Below, in pieces: positions 56,237 through 64,000 of a stretch of 64,000 nt of DNA. The DNA is taken from contig JAHDSQ010000002.1 of NCBI GenBank assembly GCA_018432615.1, positions 180,435-244,434 on the forward strand, given 5' to 3'. Origin of the DNA: Clostridia bacterium (lineage in GTDB: Bacteria; Bacillota; Peptococcia; DRI-13; SM3-B62). The stretch's first letter is position 1; the number at the start of each line of letters is the position of its first letter. The position numbers and the translations under genes are program-made. The notes beneath the pieces are model-generated. The model saw only the letters and a list, made by a program, of their open reading frames with translations. It was not told the DNA's origin and searched no databases.

Positions 56237-56601
56237 TCTCTCAACTCCTTTATTTTTGTCACATAAGGAGCAGTAAATTCCAATGTGCATTTTTTTCTAA
56301 AATCATTTTTATAATCTGGATATCTGCACTCTAAGTTAAACTGTGTGATGGCCTCAAGTAAATCTTTTTGTTCTTCTGAGGTTGAAAGTGAAGCTTGGTT
56401 TGCCAATCTCATTAAATCATGTATTCTTGGAGGATATTTGTTTGTTTTCTTGATATATAAAGCTTTTAGTAGTTTTTCTATTACCAAATGTCCAATAAAT
56501 AGACTCCAACTGTAATCCTTGTAATTGAAATTGCGTTGCATAGTTTGATAATCATCGTTCGAGCTTTCAACCCAATATCTGATATGATTGTTTGTATCCA
56601 T
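56212..56601 (-). CDS. HEPN-domain protein (putative toxin)
   Basis: 129 residues, mostly helical: HIRYWVESSNDDYQTMQRNF, WSLFIGHLVIEKLLKALYI and YPPRIHDLMRLANQ, the last containing the conserved His of HEPN proteins. Typical HEPN members are RNases; here the Arg-His motif is RIHDL, shorter than the usual Rx4-6H, so RNase activity is uncertain. It is paired with the overlapping MNT gene. Confidence 0.84.
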   Translation of the reverse strand: MDTNNHIRYWVESSNDDYQTMQRNFNYKDYSWSLFIGHLVIEKLLKALYIKKTNKYPPRIHDLMRLANQASLSTSEEQKDLLEAITQFNLECRYPDYKNDFRKKCTLEFTAPYVTKIKELREWLLTMID

Positions 56602-56688
56602 TTTACTAACCCCAACCTATCTCTCTTTTTACTATTATAGCACAATTTTGCTTACAATAATCTCATCATTCTGGTAAACATACCTCCC

Positions 56689-59600
56689 CTATAGCACTCT
56701 TGTTTTTATCTTTTGCATCTTTTGCACAACCTTATCTAATGACACATAAATAACCGGGAACACTATCATCGTAAGGAAAGTGGACACCAGCAAACCGCTC
56801 ATCAAAGCCACCGCCAACGGGCTGAACAATTCACTGCCGGAAAAGGCCAAAGGTACAAGCCCCATCAGGGTAGTAACGGTTGTAAGCATAATCGGTCTGA
56901 ACCGCATGCTTACGGCATTCAGACAAGCCTCTTCACCCGCATATCCTTGTTTCTCAGCGGACTTGATATAATCAAGCAAAAGGATGGCATTATTCACAAC
57001 AATGCCCATCAGGCTGACGACGCCCAAAAGGGCCGTAAAAGAGAGGGGCTTTTTAAAGATCAACAAGCCCAGCATTGACCCGATCAAAGATAAGGGCACC
57101 GTAGTAAGGATGATGATCGGTTCGAGAAACGACCGAAACTCCACAAGCAGAATGATATAAAGCAATAGTAGGATAAAGATTCCTAAAACACCCAGGTTGG
57201 AAAAACTGTTGTCGATTTGTTCCCGTTCCCCTTCAAAAACCAGTTCTACCCCGGCAAGATTGATTCCGGGCAAGTATTTTTCTTCAACGATGTTCTCTAT
57301 ATCCACCGGGCTGTATCCGGTCTTTACATCACAAGAAACCAGGATGCTTCGTTCCTTTTCGTATCTCTTGATGCTATCGATCTGAGGTTTTGGCTTGATA
57401 ACGGCTATTTGTTTTAAAAGTGCTTTTTTACCTGTCAGGCTTGACTTTACAGCCAAGTTTTCCAGTTCATGCACACCGTCGATATCGCTTTTTACTTTGA
57501 TTTCGTATTCCCGGCCTTCCTCTCTGTATACCGCCTCTTTGCTGCCAAACAAAGCCGTTTGGATCTCCGTTTGGATATCCGTGTTCACTATCCCTAAGAG
57601 GGCTGCTTTCTCCTGATCCACTTCCACCGCATATTCATAGCTGCTCTCGCTGGCATCGCTATTAATATTGATCGTTCCCGCACAATCCTGCAGAACCTTC
57701 TCCATTTGCAAAGAAACCTCCCTCAGACGGTTCAGATCTTCTCCATACAGCCTGATGCCCACCGCAGCATTACCCGGGTCGGCCAGTTCCAGCAGTTTAA
57801 GATTAATCACGGCACCACTGATCCTTGCGTCAAGCTTCTCCTGCAAATAAGCGGCAAGCTCATTTTTGGTCTTAAAGCGATTGGACTTTTTTAAATCAAA
57901 CCTTACCACAGACCTACTGACATTCTCCTGGTCGGAAAAAGGGATCATGGTAAGAAAAACCTTAGGCATAGAAGTCCCAATCCCGGATGTAACGCTGAGT
58001 ATTTCAGGTTCTTCCAGCACTGACCTGCTGATTCGATCGACAACCTCTGCGGTGTATTTAAGATTACCCACCTTTTCTACATCAGCATCTATGTACAGCA
58101 GGTTTCTATCAGCCTTTGGAAAAAAAGTCACCTTCAGTTGCGGGATAACTACAATCACGGTAAGTACCAGCAAAGCAGCCGCAATCCCCAGGGTAACCGC
58201 TTTGCGCTGCAAGGCCGGCTTCAGCAAACTCATAAAAAACCCTTTTATTTTTAAGATACCTTCCTTTTCTTTTCCTTCCTCTTCCTTCTCCTCCTCTTTC
58301 CTTTTTATTACCAAGGAGAGCAGGGCCGGGACCACAAAGACAGCCGAGATAAAGGAAGCGATCAGGGCATAGATCACCGTCTTGGGCAGGCTTGCGATGA
58401 ACTGACCGACATCGCCCGGTATAAACAAAAGCGGAACAAAAGCGGCCACTGTTGTCAGGGTGGAGCTAAAAACGGGAGCTGCTACGGCACTTGCAGCATT
58501 CACGGCCGCGGCTTCTTTGCTTTCACCGACGGCATATCTGACTTCGATAGCATCATTGATAACAACGGCATTATCCACGATCATACCCAAAGCAATGATA
58601 AGTCCGGCCAGGGAGACGATTTCAAGCCTCACACCTGTAATATTCATCAGGATAAAGGTAATCGCAATGGTCAGCGGCAAGCTGCAAGAAACGACCAGCG
58701 CATTTCTTAAACCCATGCCGATAAAGATGACAATAACCACTAAAATGATGCCTATAATCAGATTCGTTGTAAAATCGCCGGTGCTTTTCCTAACATCATC
58801 CGGCTGAAAGTTGACCTCTGTAAGCTTTAAATCCGAAGGAAAGCTTTTTGCCACATCATCCAAGGCCTTCCGCACCTTTTTCCCTATGGGGATAATGTTT
58901 TCATCATCCTTAAAATACCCTGCAACTACTACCGCCTTTTGCTCCCCCTCTTTGCATCTTACACTGTCTTCATCCAATTCCATCTCCACGGAGGCTACAT
59001 CTTTCAACCTGACCATGGCACCGGTTTCCTTTGATACCTCGATAATGACATTACGGATGTCATCCAAGGATTGATACAAGGCTTCCGTTTGGACAAATAT
59101 CTTGCCTGTACTGTTTTCAATAGCCCCATTGGGAATCTCCAGATTTTGCGAATATATTAACCGGCTCAGTTCAGCCAAGGACAGTCCATATTGATTTAGA
59201 CGATCCGCCTCGACATTCACCGCTACCTGCTTTTCGACCTCTCCAATCAATTCCGTTTTGTAAATGCCACATACCTCGGCTATCGCTTCCCGCACCCTTT
59301 GGGCGTAGTAAGACAACTGTTCATAACTGTAACTCTCTCCGGATAAGCTTATCATCACTCCGGCTACTTCCGTCATATCAGTGTTTATTTCCGGTTCATG
59401 GCAGTCCTTGGGCAAGTCCGCCTTGATTCCGTCAATCCTATCCCGCAACTCCCTGTTCGCTTGATCGAAATCAGCGTCATTATTATAGACGACTATAACG
59501 ACAGAAACGCTTTTTGCGGATGTAGAATACACATAATCACTATCCGTCACTTCCGATGCAGCATCTTCAATCTTTTTTGTTACAAGCTGCTCCATATCCT

Positions 59601-59772
59601 GAGGAGTTGCTCCGGGATAGACAGTAGTGATCATGGCAGCATTCACCTTGATTTCGGGGGTTTCCTGCTTGGGAATCACGAAATAGTTGTACAACCCGAA
59701 TGCCGCTACGATCAAAGCGATAAAAAGTACAATCTTTCTTTCGGCCACAACCGTTTTTATAATCCTCTTCAT
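56689..59772 (-). CDS. RND-family efflux transporter
   Basis: 1027 residues in the AcrB/SwrC form, twelve membrane segments. LIIALGMIVDNAVVINDAIE in the first half is the proton-relay helix; the second half has MRFRPIMLTTVTTLMGLVPLAF. An acidic run in the central cytoplasmic loop is Glu/Lys-rich (residues about 500-515). It exports amphiphilic substrates together with the adapter encoded upstream. In Firmicutes without outer membrane the pair acts without a TolC; no outer-membrane factor lies here. Confidence 0.92.
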   Translation of the reverse strand: MKRIIKTVVAERKIVLFIALIVAAFGLYNYFVIPKQETPEIKVNAAMITTVYPGATPQDMEQLVTKKIEDAASEVTDSDYVYSTSAKSVSVVIVVYNNDADFDQANRELRDRIDGIKADLPKDCHEPEINTDMTEVAGVMISLSGESYSYEQLSYYAQRVREAIAEVCGIYKTELIGEVEKQVAVNVEADRLNQYGLSLAELSRLIYSQNLEIPNGAIENSTGKIFVQTEALYQSLDDIRNVIIEVSKETGAMVRLKDVASVEMELDEDSVRCKEGEQKAVVVAGYFKDDENIIPIGKKVRKALDDVAKSFPSDLKLTEVNFQPDDVRKSTGDFTTNLIIGIILVVIVIFIGMGLRNALVVSCSLPLTIAITFILMNITGVRLEIVSLAGLIIALGMIVDNAVVINDAIEVRYAVGESKEAAAVNAASAVAAPVFSSTLTTVAAFVPLLFIPGDVGQFIASLPKTVIYALIASFISAVFVVPALLSLVIKRKEEEKEEEGKEKEGILKIKGFFMSLLKPALQRKAVTLGIAAALLVLTVIVVIPQLKVTFFPKADRNLLYIDADVEKVGNLKYTAEVVDRISRSVLEEPEILSVTSGIGTSMPKVFLTMIPFSDQENVSRSVVRFDLKKSNRFKTKNELAAYLQEKLDARISGAVINLKLLELADPGNAAVGIRLYGEDLNRLREVSLQMEKVLQDCAGTININSDASESSYEYAVEVDQEKAALLGIVNTDIQTEIQTALFGSKEAVYREEGREYEIKVKSDIDGVHELENLAVKSSLTGKKALLKQIAVIKPKPQIDSIKRYEKERSILVSCDVKTGYSPVDIENIVEEKYLPGINLAGVELVFEGEREQIDNSFSNLGVLGIFILLLLYIILLVEFRSFLEPIIILTTVPLSLIGSMLGLLIFKKPLSFTALLGVVSLMGIVVNNAILLLDYIKSAEKQGYAGEEACLNAVSMRFRPIMLTTVTTLMGLVPLAFSGSELFSPLAVALMSGLLVSTFLTMIVFPVIYVSLDKVVQKMQKIKTRVL

Positions 59773-59783
59773 CCATAGACCCC

Positions 59784-60836
59784 CTACTCGCCGCCGACCG
59801 AGCCATTATCAATCACAGCTATCTCGTATCCGTCTTTGACACTTTTAAACCCTTCCGTTATCAACTGGTCCCCGTCTTCCAATCCTTTGACACAGACCAT
59901 ATCATCCAGCATCCCGGTTATCTCCACATTCTTCCGCCTGGCCTTTTTTTCTTGTGCCACAAAGACATAATCCTCTCCGTCGTTTAAGATGTAGGTGACA
60001 GGAAGCCAGATTCCCCTTGCAAGACCTGTTGTGATAGTTACCTTGATAAGTGCTCCGATCTTTTCTTCCAGGGTCTTATCCAAGGTTATGTCCATCGTAT
60101 AGGTCCTGCTTTCCGGATCGGGGATTTTGCCGACCGTAATGATTTCCCCTTTGGTTTCGGTGTTATCGAGCCAAACAGCCACCTCATCCCCCGCCTTTAC
60201 TTGGGCGGCATCCTCGCGGATCAAACCGATCCTTCCCTTGCCTTCCTTGCTGCCCGCAACCACGACAGGTACACCTGCCGCCGTCACTTCATTTTTTCTG
60301 CCGGGTACACTAATCACATAACCGTCACTATCGGCTGTAATCAAAGCGTTTTTTCGGCTCAGTTCCAAGGTTTTTTGGGCCTGTTCCAAACTGTATTCCG
60401 CCTGCTCCATCTTTAACTCGGCCTCTTGCAGTTCCAGTTGTGAAAGGCCCCCCGACTCATATAATTTCTTAGCTTTCTCATAGTAATCCTTAACGAAATC
60501 ATAATTAGCCCCGGCTTTCTCCATCTCCAGTTCAGTCAACCGGATCTCTTCCAGTTCGAGCAAGGCCAACTTATCGCCTTCCTTAACGGCCTGACCTTCC
60601 TCCACAAAAACCTCGGCGATCCGGCCTGAGCTCTTAAAAGAATACTCCTTTATTTCCTTTGCCACGATGGTCCCTGTATAATGAAGCAGCAGAGGCCGGG
60701 ATTCTTCTTTCAATTCCAGCACAGCCACTGTTTTTACTTCATCCTCTCCTCCTCTTTCCGTTTGGTTCTTTACATATCCGACAATAACGAGCAATATGAC
60801 AATTGTCGCAATACCGAATATCCGGTACTTTTTCAT
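59784..60836 (-). CDS. RND membrane fusion (adaptor) protein
   Basis: 350 residues. One N-terminal membrane segment (about 7-24), then biotinyl-lipoyl-like SSGRIAEVFVEEGQAVKEGD, a coiled-coil hairpin (about 100-160), and beta-barrel parts. It couples the RND pump to its environment. It precedes the transporter by 11 nt and follows the TetR gene. Confidence 0.9.
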   Translation of the reverse strand: MKKYRIFGIATIVILLVIVGYVKNQTERGGEDEVKTVAVLELKEESRPLLLHYTGTIVAKEIKEYSFKSSGRIAEVFVEEGQAVKEGDKLALLELEEIRLTELEMEKAGANYDFVKDYYEKAKKLYESGGLSQLELQEAELKMEQAEYSLEQAQKTLELSRKNALITADSDGYVISVPGRKNEVTAAGVPVVVAGSKEGKGRIGLIREDAAQVKAGDEVAVWLDNTETKGEIITVGKIPDPESRTYTMDITLDKTLEEKIGALIKVTITTGLARGIWLPVTYILNDGEDYVFVAQEKKARRKNVEITGMLDDMVCVKGLEDGDQLITEGFKSVKDGYEIAVIDNGSVGGE

Positions 60837-60855
60837 CGTTCGTCCCTTCCTCCTT

Positions 60856-60879
60856 AATAACTACCAAGCGGTCGTTATT
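60856..60879. promoter_or_regulatory. palindromic operator candidate for the TetR regulator
   Basis: AATAACTAC and GTCGTTATT (one mismatch from a perfect inverted repeat) flank CAAGCG between the adaptor and tetR genes. TetR-family proteins bind such palindromes near their own genes. The half CGGTCGTT also occurs on the minus strand at 61502-61495, just inside the tetR 5' end. Confidence 0.55.
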
Positions 60880-60896
60880 GTTTTAAAAAAATAGAC

Positions 60897-61523
60897 TTAA
60901 GCATGGGTCAGAAAATAACAATGACTGCTGACATGATAGTTTACAAAAAGTTGAATATTATTTCTGATCCAGGAGTCGCTCTTATTGTGCCTGATGATCT
61001 CCAGCAACCCCTCTACCATACTGGTAGCAACATAGTGAGCAAAAAAATAATCATCATTGGCATCTAAAATTTTGAATTCCGTTAATTCCATAATTATATG
61101 TTCCTGCACCCGGCTGATAAATTCCTCTTTAGCGTCTTTATACCTAGTCCCCAAAGAACAGTCTACAATCAGTATTATCTCTTCCCTGTATTGGGTCAAA
61201 AGCCTGCCCAACTCCCGGGAAGCTAACGCCGCATATTCTTCCGCATCAATATTATCATCCGGTTTATGACTGAATAAGTTATCAAGGACACCTTCAATAG
61301 CCGTATATGCGCTTTCCGTTAAATAGTAATATATATTCTCCTTCGAAGAAAAATAGTTATATAAATTGCTTTTGCTGACCCCTGCCCTTCGGGCTATCAT
61401 GTTTACGGAAGTCGCTTCAAAACCCTTTTGCAAAAACAATTCCTTTGCCGCACGGACAATACCCTGTCTGATTTCGTCTTTTAAAACCTGCATAAACGAC
61501 CGTCCATTCTTTTTTCTTTTCAT
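60897..61523 (-). CDS. TetR-family transcriptional regulator
   Basis: 208 residues. The helix-turn-helix region (about 25-65) reads LFLQKGFEATSVNMIARRAGVSK and LYNYFSSKENIYYYL; the C-terminal ligand domain is helical and unlike known members to me. It heads the tetR-adaptor-pump operon and probably represses it until an exported compound binds. The start may alternatively be the ATG at 61493. Confidence 0.88.
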   Translation of the reverse strand: MKRKKNGRSFMQVLKDEIRQGIVRAAKELFLQKGFEATSVNMIARRAGVSKSNLYNYFSSKENIYYYLTESAYTAIEGVLDNLFSHKPDDNIDAEEYAALASRELGRLLTQYREEIILIVDCSLGTRYKDAKEEFISRVQEHIIMELTEFKILDANDDYFFAHYVATSMVEGLLEIIRHNKSDSWIRNNIQLFVNYHVSSHCYFLTHA

Positions 61524-61703
61524 TCTACATCTTTTCTCAGTATTTGTAAAGTGTAAATCTTATCGCCTGTGAAAATGCGACTTATACTTGTATGTGCCTT
61601 ATATGTAAACGGCAGTCCTCAAAGGTCTTATTGACTTGTCTTCGCTCCTATGCCAATATGTTTTTATAAGGGAAATGTTTTACAATATTTTGGAGGTGAG
61701 ATG

Positions 61704-61895
61704 ATGGCCGTATACAGCTTCAAATGCAACGATTGCCAAAACCAATTCACTGTCAACTGCCCTATAGCGGAAAAGGATAAAGTTGTCTGTCCCCAATGCG
61801 GTTCAAAGAACCTAAACCGGATTTATAAGCCTATCGGCTCAATCGGTGCCGGCAACACAGGCAAATCCTCCCCAAGCAACAGTGGCTTTACCTGA
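61704..61895 (+). CDS. FmdB-like zinc ribbon protein
   Basis: 63 residues: MAVYSFKCNDCQNQF and VVCPQCGSKNLNRIY form the CxxC...CxxC zinc ribbon of FmdB-type proteins, followed by a Gly/Ser-rich tail. Start at 61704 with GGAGG seven bases upstream. The stop is TGA; reading it as selenocysteine would add four codons to a TAA at 61908-61910, and a hairpin follows (see findings). Function unknown. Confidence 0.8.
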   Translation: MAVYSFKCNDCQNQFTVNCPIAEKDKVVCPQCGSKNLNRIYKPIGSIGAGNTGKSSPSNSGFT

Positions 61896-61947
61896 GGCTC
61901 TTCACGCTAAGGAACCGGCGGTTCCTACAATTTTCTCCATATATCGT

Positions 61948-62013
61948 CTATGAATTATCATCTTCACGGCAAACTTCTGCCACATACATCATATGTTTGT
62001 TTAAAGCATCCAT
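61948..62013 (-). CDS. 21-codon small ORF with strong ribosome-binding site
   Basis: The minus strand reads 21 codons (beginning MDALNKHMMYVAEVC and ending EDDNS) to a TAG, and GGGGAGGGTGA stands seven bases before the ATG. The product has one cysteine and an acidic tail. I do not recognise it. It lies just past the AbiE operon terminator; whether it is translated is unknown. Confidence 0.45.
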   Translation of the reverse strand: MDALNKHMMYVAEVCREDDNS

Positions 62014-62029
62014 AACAATCACCCTCCCC

Positions 62030-62065
62030 AAAAATAAGAAAGGCTGACGGATGAACCATCCAGCC
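62030..62065 (-). terminator. terminator after the AbiE operon
   Basis: On the minus strand GGCT and GGATG pair with CATCC and AGCC (loop GTT, three-base bulge), followed by TTTCTTATTTTT, 30 nt after the AbiEii stop and just before the 21-codon ORF. Confidence 0.65.
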
Positions 62066-62093
62066 AGACATATGCAAGTCTCTTCTTAAAGTA

Positions 62094-62939
62094 TTAATCT
62101 TTTATCTTACTCTTTAATAAAACCTCTGTTAAAGCCTCCATGACATCATTCCATGAAATATCCGCCGCATAATCAAACTGCTTTTGATATCTTTTCCACA
62201 AATCTTGCATAGGCTCGCTTTTTTTAACTTCAGATACAATCTGATTGTTCCGGGACAGTATTTCTGTTGTCCCTCTTCTCTCTGTTGTGGCAGTCAGAGC
62301 CTTCTCAAGCAATGCGTAATCTATATCATCCTTCTGCATTTTCGAAAGTATAAATATATCATAATAATCTCTCATCCTAGTATTTAATGTGCTGCGCGAA
62401 ACAACTGTCTCCAGCTTCTCAGCCAGTACCGTTTCAAGGTTATAAGCCATCACCTCTATACTTCTTGATTCAAACATTAATTTAAAGCTATAAAGAATAG
62501 CTGTTGGAGTAATGGTATCACCCGTAGTTATATCAACCTTCAGCGACTGTTTAATCCCGTCAAAAATAGCGTCCAACGATATTCGCAGTCCAGTATAATC
62601 TGACTCATCACGAATATCCTCAATGTTTTTTATACTCATTACCACACCATCATCAATAGTAACAGCCAATATTTTCTCGAACATAGCTTGTACAGCCTCT
62701 CTTGTAACTGCGATGCCCTTTATTGTAGCATCCATATCCATTGTCGATCGTGTATCCAAGCCTACTATGGCTGCAACAAGCATACCACCCTTCAGAATAA
62801 AGCTATGTTTGTATTCAGATAGCGAAATACGCTCAAGCAATCTCTCCAGTATGTAGTTTCTCATTAAAATCTGCGCATTAATATTCTTTTCCTTCGATAG
62901 ATTGCGAATAAGCGCTTTCAATTGCGTTGCATTTTTCAC
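62094..62939 (-). CDS. abiEii: AbiEii/AbiGii-type nucleotidyltransferase toxin
   Basis: 281 residues of the AbiEii family: HSFILKGGMLVAAIVGLDTRSTMDMDATIKG-type region with GG and DMD catalytic motifs (around residues 46-76), later VLAEKLETVVSR and MRDYYDIFIL. AbiE systems are type IV toxin-antitoxins involved in phage abortive infection; the toxin is a nucleotidyltransferase. Its ATG overlaps the AbiEi stop by 4 nt. Confidence 0.9.
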   Translation of the reverse strand: MKNATQLKALIRNLSKEKNINAQILMRNYILERLLERISLSEYKHSFILKGGMLVAAIVGLDTRSTMDMDATIKGIAVTREAVQAMFEKILAVTIDDGVVMSIKNIEDIRDESDYTGLRISLDAIFDGIKQSLKVDITTGDTITPTAILYSFKLMFESRSIEVMAYNLETVLAEKLETVVSRSTLNTRMRDYYDIFILSKMQKDDIDYALLEKALTATTERRGTTEILSRNNQIVSEVKKSEPMQDLWKRYQKQFDYAADISWNDVMEALTEVLLKSKIKD

Positions 62940-63529
62940 AACAACACCTCCATGTAACTCCTCAAAATCTTAACAACCCTAAAACTTTCCGCATACCTCA
63001 TAAGTAGAGGTAAATCTTTATCCTTCCTTTTTGTGTAACGCTTTAAAGAATCAGTTAAAATGGAAATATCGATTTGATTGCGGCTTCTCAAGATATCGCA
63101 AATCGTACGTTCCGGATTATATGTCTTGATTTCTCGGCCAAACGGCGTTTTGGATGTGCATAATCCCAATTTATATAATTCATTTTTGATGGAATAAACC
63201 TTAACACCACTATCCTTGATATTTTTAGCATTATAGCCTGCTGGAACTGTAACCGCATAATGTAATGGATCTCTGTCGGTCATATCGTGAAGAAACAATG
63301 CGGTACAATGCGAAAAGATTGCCGATGGATATTTTGCGTGCAAACGATACATCGTATCATCCATACCATCTTTGGTAATATACACGCCTCTCTCCAGCTT
63401 TTCTAAAATACCGAGCTCAATAAAATCATTAATATACACTCTCGGAATTCCGGTTGCAGTGACATCCTTGGTTAAAAGCAGTCCTTTATTTTTTTTAATC
63501 AAGGTTTCAAGCTGTTTTTTATAGTTCAT
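62936..63529 (-). CDS. abiEi: AbiEi-type antitoxin
   Basis: 197 residues. The N-terminal winged helix (LLTKDVTATGIPRVYINDFI to GVYI) and the DUF2063-like C-terminal part with TPFGREIKTYNPERTICDIL match AbiEi, which represses its own promoter and neutralises AbiEii without direct binding. The ATG at 63529 follows GAGGTG by six bases; a GTG at 63538 is too near that site. Confidence 0.9.
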   Translation of the reverse strand: MNYKKQLETLIKKNKGLLLTKDVTATGIPRVYINDFIELGILEKLERGVYITKDGMDDTMYRLHAKYPSAIFSHCTALFLHDMTDRDPLHYAVTVPAGYNAKNIKDSGVKVYSIKNELYKLGLCTSKTPFGREIKTYNPERTICDILRSRNQIDISILTDSLKRYTKRKDKDLPLLMRYAESFRVVKILRSYMEVLL

Positions 63530-63546
63530 TTGTTTCACCTCGTTTT

Positions 63547-63589
63547 ACAATTACGCTATTATTATAAACAATAACTGCGTATTTGTAAA
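63547..63589 (-). promoter_or_regulatory. abiE promoter inside an inverted repeat
   Basis: TTTACA (63589-63584) and TATAAT (63566-63561) on the minus strand are 17 bases apart. The region is embedded in an inverted repeat: ACAATTACGC (63547-63556) with GCGTATTTGT (63577-63586), 9 of 10 pairs. Such an arrangement fits AbiEi autorepression by occluding the -10 to -35 region. Confidence 0.65.
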
Positions 63590-63656
63590 CGTTAGTATAA
63601 CGATCCAGTTAAAATCAGGGATATAATCTATCACTCATTTTCATCTTCCTCATATT

Positions 63657-63726
63657 ATGCGTGTTTGCGGGTTGTTCATCAGCCCCTACTTAAATAGGGG
63701 CTGATGAATAACCCGCAAAACCGCAT
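63657..63726. repeat. long near-perfect inverted repeat upstream of the transposase
   Basis: The arms 63664-63688 and 63695-63719 are complementary over 25 nt with one G-T pair and a six-base loop (CTTAAA); after a two-base mismatch the symmetry extends to ATGCG and CGCAT at 63657-63661 and 63722-63726. It lies 105 nt before the transposase start. It may be part of the insertion sequence left end or a separate element. Confidence 0.6.
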
Positions 63727-63830
63727 GAAATAAGAATTTTCCCCTGAAAAATGATATAATTAAGTGCAAAGGAAATGAACAATATGGCTAAAAAAGCTTG
63801 CACATAACAACATCGTCAGGGGTGGTTAAA

Positions 63831-64000
63831 ATGTACCGGAAACAACCAAAGAATCAAATTACCATGTTTGAAGAAGCCACAGATTTCAGCGGAGTAAAAC
63901 TTAATACAAAAAACCGTTGGATACAAATGAGTGCCATCATTCCCTGGGATCTATTCGAAGAGAAATACAGCAAGCACTTTGAAAAATCAAAAACAGGAAA
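63831..64000 (+). mobile_element. transposase N-terminus, IS1182/IS5-like, cut by the window edge
   Basis: From the ATG at 63831 the frame stays open to the window end (56 codons). It reads MYRKQPKNQITMFEEA and continues with NRWIQMSAIIPWDLFEEKY, a pattern typical of the IS1182-type transposase N-terminus. GGGGTGG precedes the ATG and a TATAAT lies at 63755-63760. Whether the element is intact cannot be seen. Confidence 0.75.

Noticed and set aside
1..64000. CRISPR array, tRNA or rRNA genes
   Set aside because: No regularly spaced repeat array was seen, and no cloverleaf or rRNA-like stretch stood out; inverted repeats present are single hairpins.

Overview
The window reads as one chromosomal segment of an anaerobic, spore-former-like Firmicute of the Clostridia, most like the Peptococcaceae/Desulfitobacterium-Dehalobacter grouping (inference). 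The basis is: T-box and cobalamin riboswitch leaders, an ilv-leu operon with T-box control, a complete early-cobalt-insertion (anaerobic) cobalamin operon, mre-min-rodA and maf-radC order, Rex with DRTGG/PHP/ATPase regulators, an SLH-type surface module, a Desulfovibrio-type molybdenum aldehyde oxidoreductase and a probable selenoprotein. No rRNA, tRNA or CRISPR array was seen. Nearly all genes are on the minus strand. The plus strand carries only the selenoprotein, a NUDIX gene, an AAA ATPase, an FmdB-like gene and a transposase fragment.

Layout. (1) 1-11008: minus-strand operon ilvD-ilvB-ilvN-ilvC-ilvB2-leuA-leuC-leuD-leuB (leuB runs off the left edge), giving valine, isoleucine and leucine synthesis. 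Its leader region (11009-12052) holds a terminator hairpin, a proximal promoter and, 0.7 kb away, a T-box leader with a probable Leu specifier. Between the T-box and ilvD, on the opposite strand, lies a HesB/IscA-like gene with an in-frame TGA and a SECIS-like hairpin. (2) 12077-16795: small accessory genes (DUF378 membrane protein, CoA-type NUDIX hydrolase, chemotaxis transducer, MpsC/DUF2294 protein, DUF4143 ATPase) with two copies of a 39-nt repeat. (3) 16805-35323: about 18 kb of co-directional genes behind one cobalamin riboswitch: ABC uptake permease and ATPase, CbiK chelatase, an SLH-fused binding lipoprotein, cbiL-A-P-B-cobD-cbiC-D-E-T-F-G-H-J, cobO, and an ApgM-type mutase. (4) 35362-44675: the cell-shape and division block (rodA, minEDC, mrdA, mreDCB, radC, maf). 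(5) 44746-52450: HATPase, PHP and two DRTGG proteins with rex, then a SPOR protein, folC and T-box-controlled valS. (6) 52812-55640: a stand-alone Mop-type aldehyde oxidoreductase. (7) 55916-64000: accessory genes: a HEPN/MNT pair, a TetR-controlled RND efflux system, an FmdB zinc ribbon, an AbiE toxin-antitoxin pair with its operator, and the start of an insertion sequence.

The strongest unusual points are the selenocysteine HesB-like gene sitting antisense to the path from the T-box to ilvD, the binding protein fused to an SLH-like domain inside the cobalamin operon, a lone hydrogenase-type regulator cassette, and several small unannotated elements (a 21-codon ORF with a strong ribosome-binding site, operator-like palindromes, a terminator-containing leader of unknown class). 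No clearly new multi-gene system could be demonstrated from sequence reading alone.
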